From contig NZ_CP144683.1 of assembly GCF_036687315.1 (NCBI RefSeq), positions 3,356,001-3,420,000 on the forward strand: DNA of 64,000 nt, read 5' to 3'. The first letter of the stretch is position 1. Every line of letters begins with the position of its first letter. The notes under the pieces are model-generated. The model saw only the letters and a list, made by a program, of their open reading frames with translations, made no database searches and was not told where the DNA came from. Below are positions 62,972 through 64,000 of the stretch, piece by piece. A program made the translations under genes and the position numbers. This stretch comes from Sphingopyxis sp. TUF1. GTDB lineage: Bacteria; Pseudomonadota; Alphaproteobacteria; Sphingomonadales; Sphingomonadaceae.

Positions 62972-63159
62972 TGCCGCGTCACCGCCGCTTCTGCCTTGTC
63001 ACCCGATTTGCTGTCCACTCGTCGCTCCCGCGTCCATCCCCGCCGGACGTAAAGACATTATTTGTCGATCGCAGCTTTAGCGTCCATGATTGAACATCAA
63101 ATGAACTGCAAGCGTCGGCGAAACCGGCGGCGCACATCGAAAAAGCGGAACCGAACGGC

Positions 63160-64000
63160 ATGACACGCCCCCCTTCCCCCTCGCTGCTCCGGGCCCTTGC
63201 CGATTTGCTCGGCGACAAGGGGTTCACCACCGATACCGATATCATCGCACCCTGGCTCACCGACTGGCGCGGCAAATATTACGGCCGCGCCGCGGCGATG
63301 CTGTCGCCTGCGACCACCGAAGAGGTCGCCGCCACGGTGTGCCTTTGCGCCGATGCCGGCGTGGCGATCGTTCCGCAGGGCGGCAACAGCGGCATGGTCG
63401 GCGGCGCGACGCCCGACGCCAGCGGCAACCAGCTGCTGCTCAGCCTCCGCCGCATGAACCGCGTCCGCCATGTCGATACGCCGGCCCGGATCGCCATCGC
63501 CGAGGCGGGCGTGATCCTCCAGAATTTCCATGATGCCGCGCTCGCGCACGACCTTCGTTTCCCGCTGACGCTCGGCGGTAAGGGATCGGCAACGATCGGC
63601 GGCCTCGTTTCGACCAACGCGGGCGGCACGCAGGTGCTGCGCCACGGCACGATGCGCGCGCTCGTCGCGGGGATCGAGGCCGTGCTGCCCGACGGCAGCA
63701 TCTTCGACGGCCTGGCGCCGCTCAAGAAAGACAATCGCGGTTACGATCTCAGGCATCTCTTGTGCGGTGCCGAGGGCACGCTGGGCATTGTCACCGCGGC
63801 GGCGCTCCATCTCGTCCCTGCGGTGGCGGCGCGGCGCACGGCATGGATCGGTGTGGAATCGCCTGATGTCGCGCTCACGCTGCTCCGCCGTCTTGATGCC
63901 GCGATCGGGTCCGCGCTCGAGGGGTTCGAACTGATCCCGCACGCCTGCCTCGACGCGGTCCTGCGGCATATCCCGGCGACCCGCGCGCCGCTTGACGAGG
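63160..64000 (+). CDS. FAD-linked oxidase (D-lactate/D-2-hydroxyglutarate dehydrogenase-like), 5' part
   Basis: 280 residues in the window from ATG 63160; the gene runs off the right edge. FAD-binding PCMH domain with IVPQGGNSGMVGGATPD and LGGKGSATIGGLVSTNAGG; the conserved GAEGTLGIVTAAALHL also fits. Oxidises 2-hydroxy acids and passes electrons to quinones or an ETF. Substrate unknown without the C-terminal half. Confidence 0.9.
   Translation, partial: MTRPPSPSLLRALADLLGDKGFTTDTDIIAPWLTDWRGKYYGRAAAMLSPATTEEVAATVCLCADAGVAIVPQGGNSGMVGGATPDASGNQLLLSLRRMNRVRHVDTPARIAIAEAGVILQNFHDAALAHDLRFPLTLGGKGSATIGGLVSTNAGGTQVLRHGTMRALVAGIEAVLPDGSIFDGLAPLKKDNRGYDLRHLLCGAEGTLGIVTAAALHLVPAVAARRTAWIGVESPDVALTLLRRLDAAIGSALEGFELIPHACLDAVLRHIPATRAPLDE

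Overview
The window is about 64 kb of GC-rich, densely coding chromosome from an alphaproteobacterium of the order Sphingomonadales, most likely Sphingopyxis or a close relative. The evidence is the gene set (CpdR, GcrA, EipA, split b/b' F0 subunits, the lapA-pyrF-trpFBA-accD-folC cluster, a ydbH-ynbE-ydbL trio) and families of short palindromic repeats that I associate with sphingomonads. The genus is inference. No transposase, integrase, phage, plasmid or CRISPR gene is visible, so this reads as core chromosome with scattered non-coding repeats.

Layout. 1-3.1 kb: branched-chain 2-oxoacid dehydrogenase E2 (cut by the window edge), E1beta and E1alpha. 3.2-9.3 kb: thyA, a short JAB/RadC-like protein, tRNA-Pro, a three-hairpin small RNA, an N-formylglutamate amidohydrolase, the response regulator cpdR, tRNA-Val, a dienoyl-CoA-reductase-like SDR, an alpha/beta hydrolase, a TonB protein and tRNA-Ser(GCT). 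9.5-16.5 kb: eipA, a 317-bp dispersed repeat, a YghU-type GST, a CaiB/BaiF CoA-transferase, a secreted beta-propeller-amidohydrolase and tRNA-Ser(CGA). 16.5-25.4 kb: a Yip1-like protein, hspQ, an ABC-2 permease, gcrA, a thioesterase, an outer-membrane barrel, parE, a serine beta-lactamase-like protein, a LysR regulator and apaG. 25.4-31.6 kb: leuB-metZ, recO, a thioesterase, uvrC and an SDR. 31.6-40.3 kb: the inverted second copy of the dispersed repeat, the ATP synthase F0 operon (atpI-B-E-F'-F), ydbH-ynbE-ydbL, radC, a possible structured RNA and rnk. 40.3-49.1 kb: two small secreted proteins, purB and the lapA-pyrF-trpF-trpB-trpA-accD-folC run. 49.1-64 kb: ampG, a receiver-only regulator, rluB-rsmD, rlpA, a DUF2520 protein, uvrD/pcrA, a DUF4349 lipoprotein, an acyl-CoA dehydrogenase, tRNA-Ala, a CurA-like reductase, an Imm-5-like orphan, rhlE, an unrecognised secreted protein and the 5' part of a FAD-linked oxidase.

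How the genes fit together. Most functions are housekeeping: leucine/isoleucine/valine and fatty-acid breakdown (bkd, acyl-CoA dehydrogenase, SDR, CaiB), amino-acid synthesis (trp, leuB, metZ), nucleotide synthesis (thyA, purB, pyrF), DNA repair (uvrC, recO, uvrD), energy (F0) and envelope upkeep (EipA, YdbH-YnbE, RlpA, AmpG, TonB). Two cell-cycle factors, CpdR and GcrA, lie in the same window, and a cluster of three GANTC sites precedes eipA.

Most worth a second look: the terminator-ended sRNA at 4954-5066 beside the N-formylglutamate amidohydrolase and cpdR genes (probable SuhB/mmgR/alpha-r8 family); a palindromic repeat translated in frame inside the E2 gene; the inverted 317/320-bp repeats; the repeat that splits trpB from trpA and supplies trpA's ribosome-binding site; an unexplained nested palindromic structure between radC and rnk; and a tRNA-Ser with an unusual discriminator base. 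I did not find a convincing new multi-gene system.
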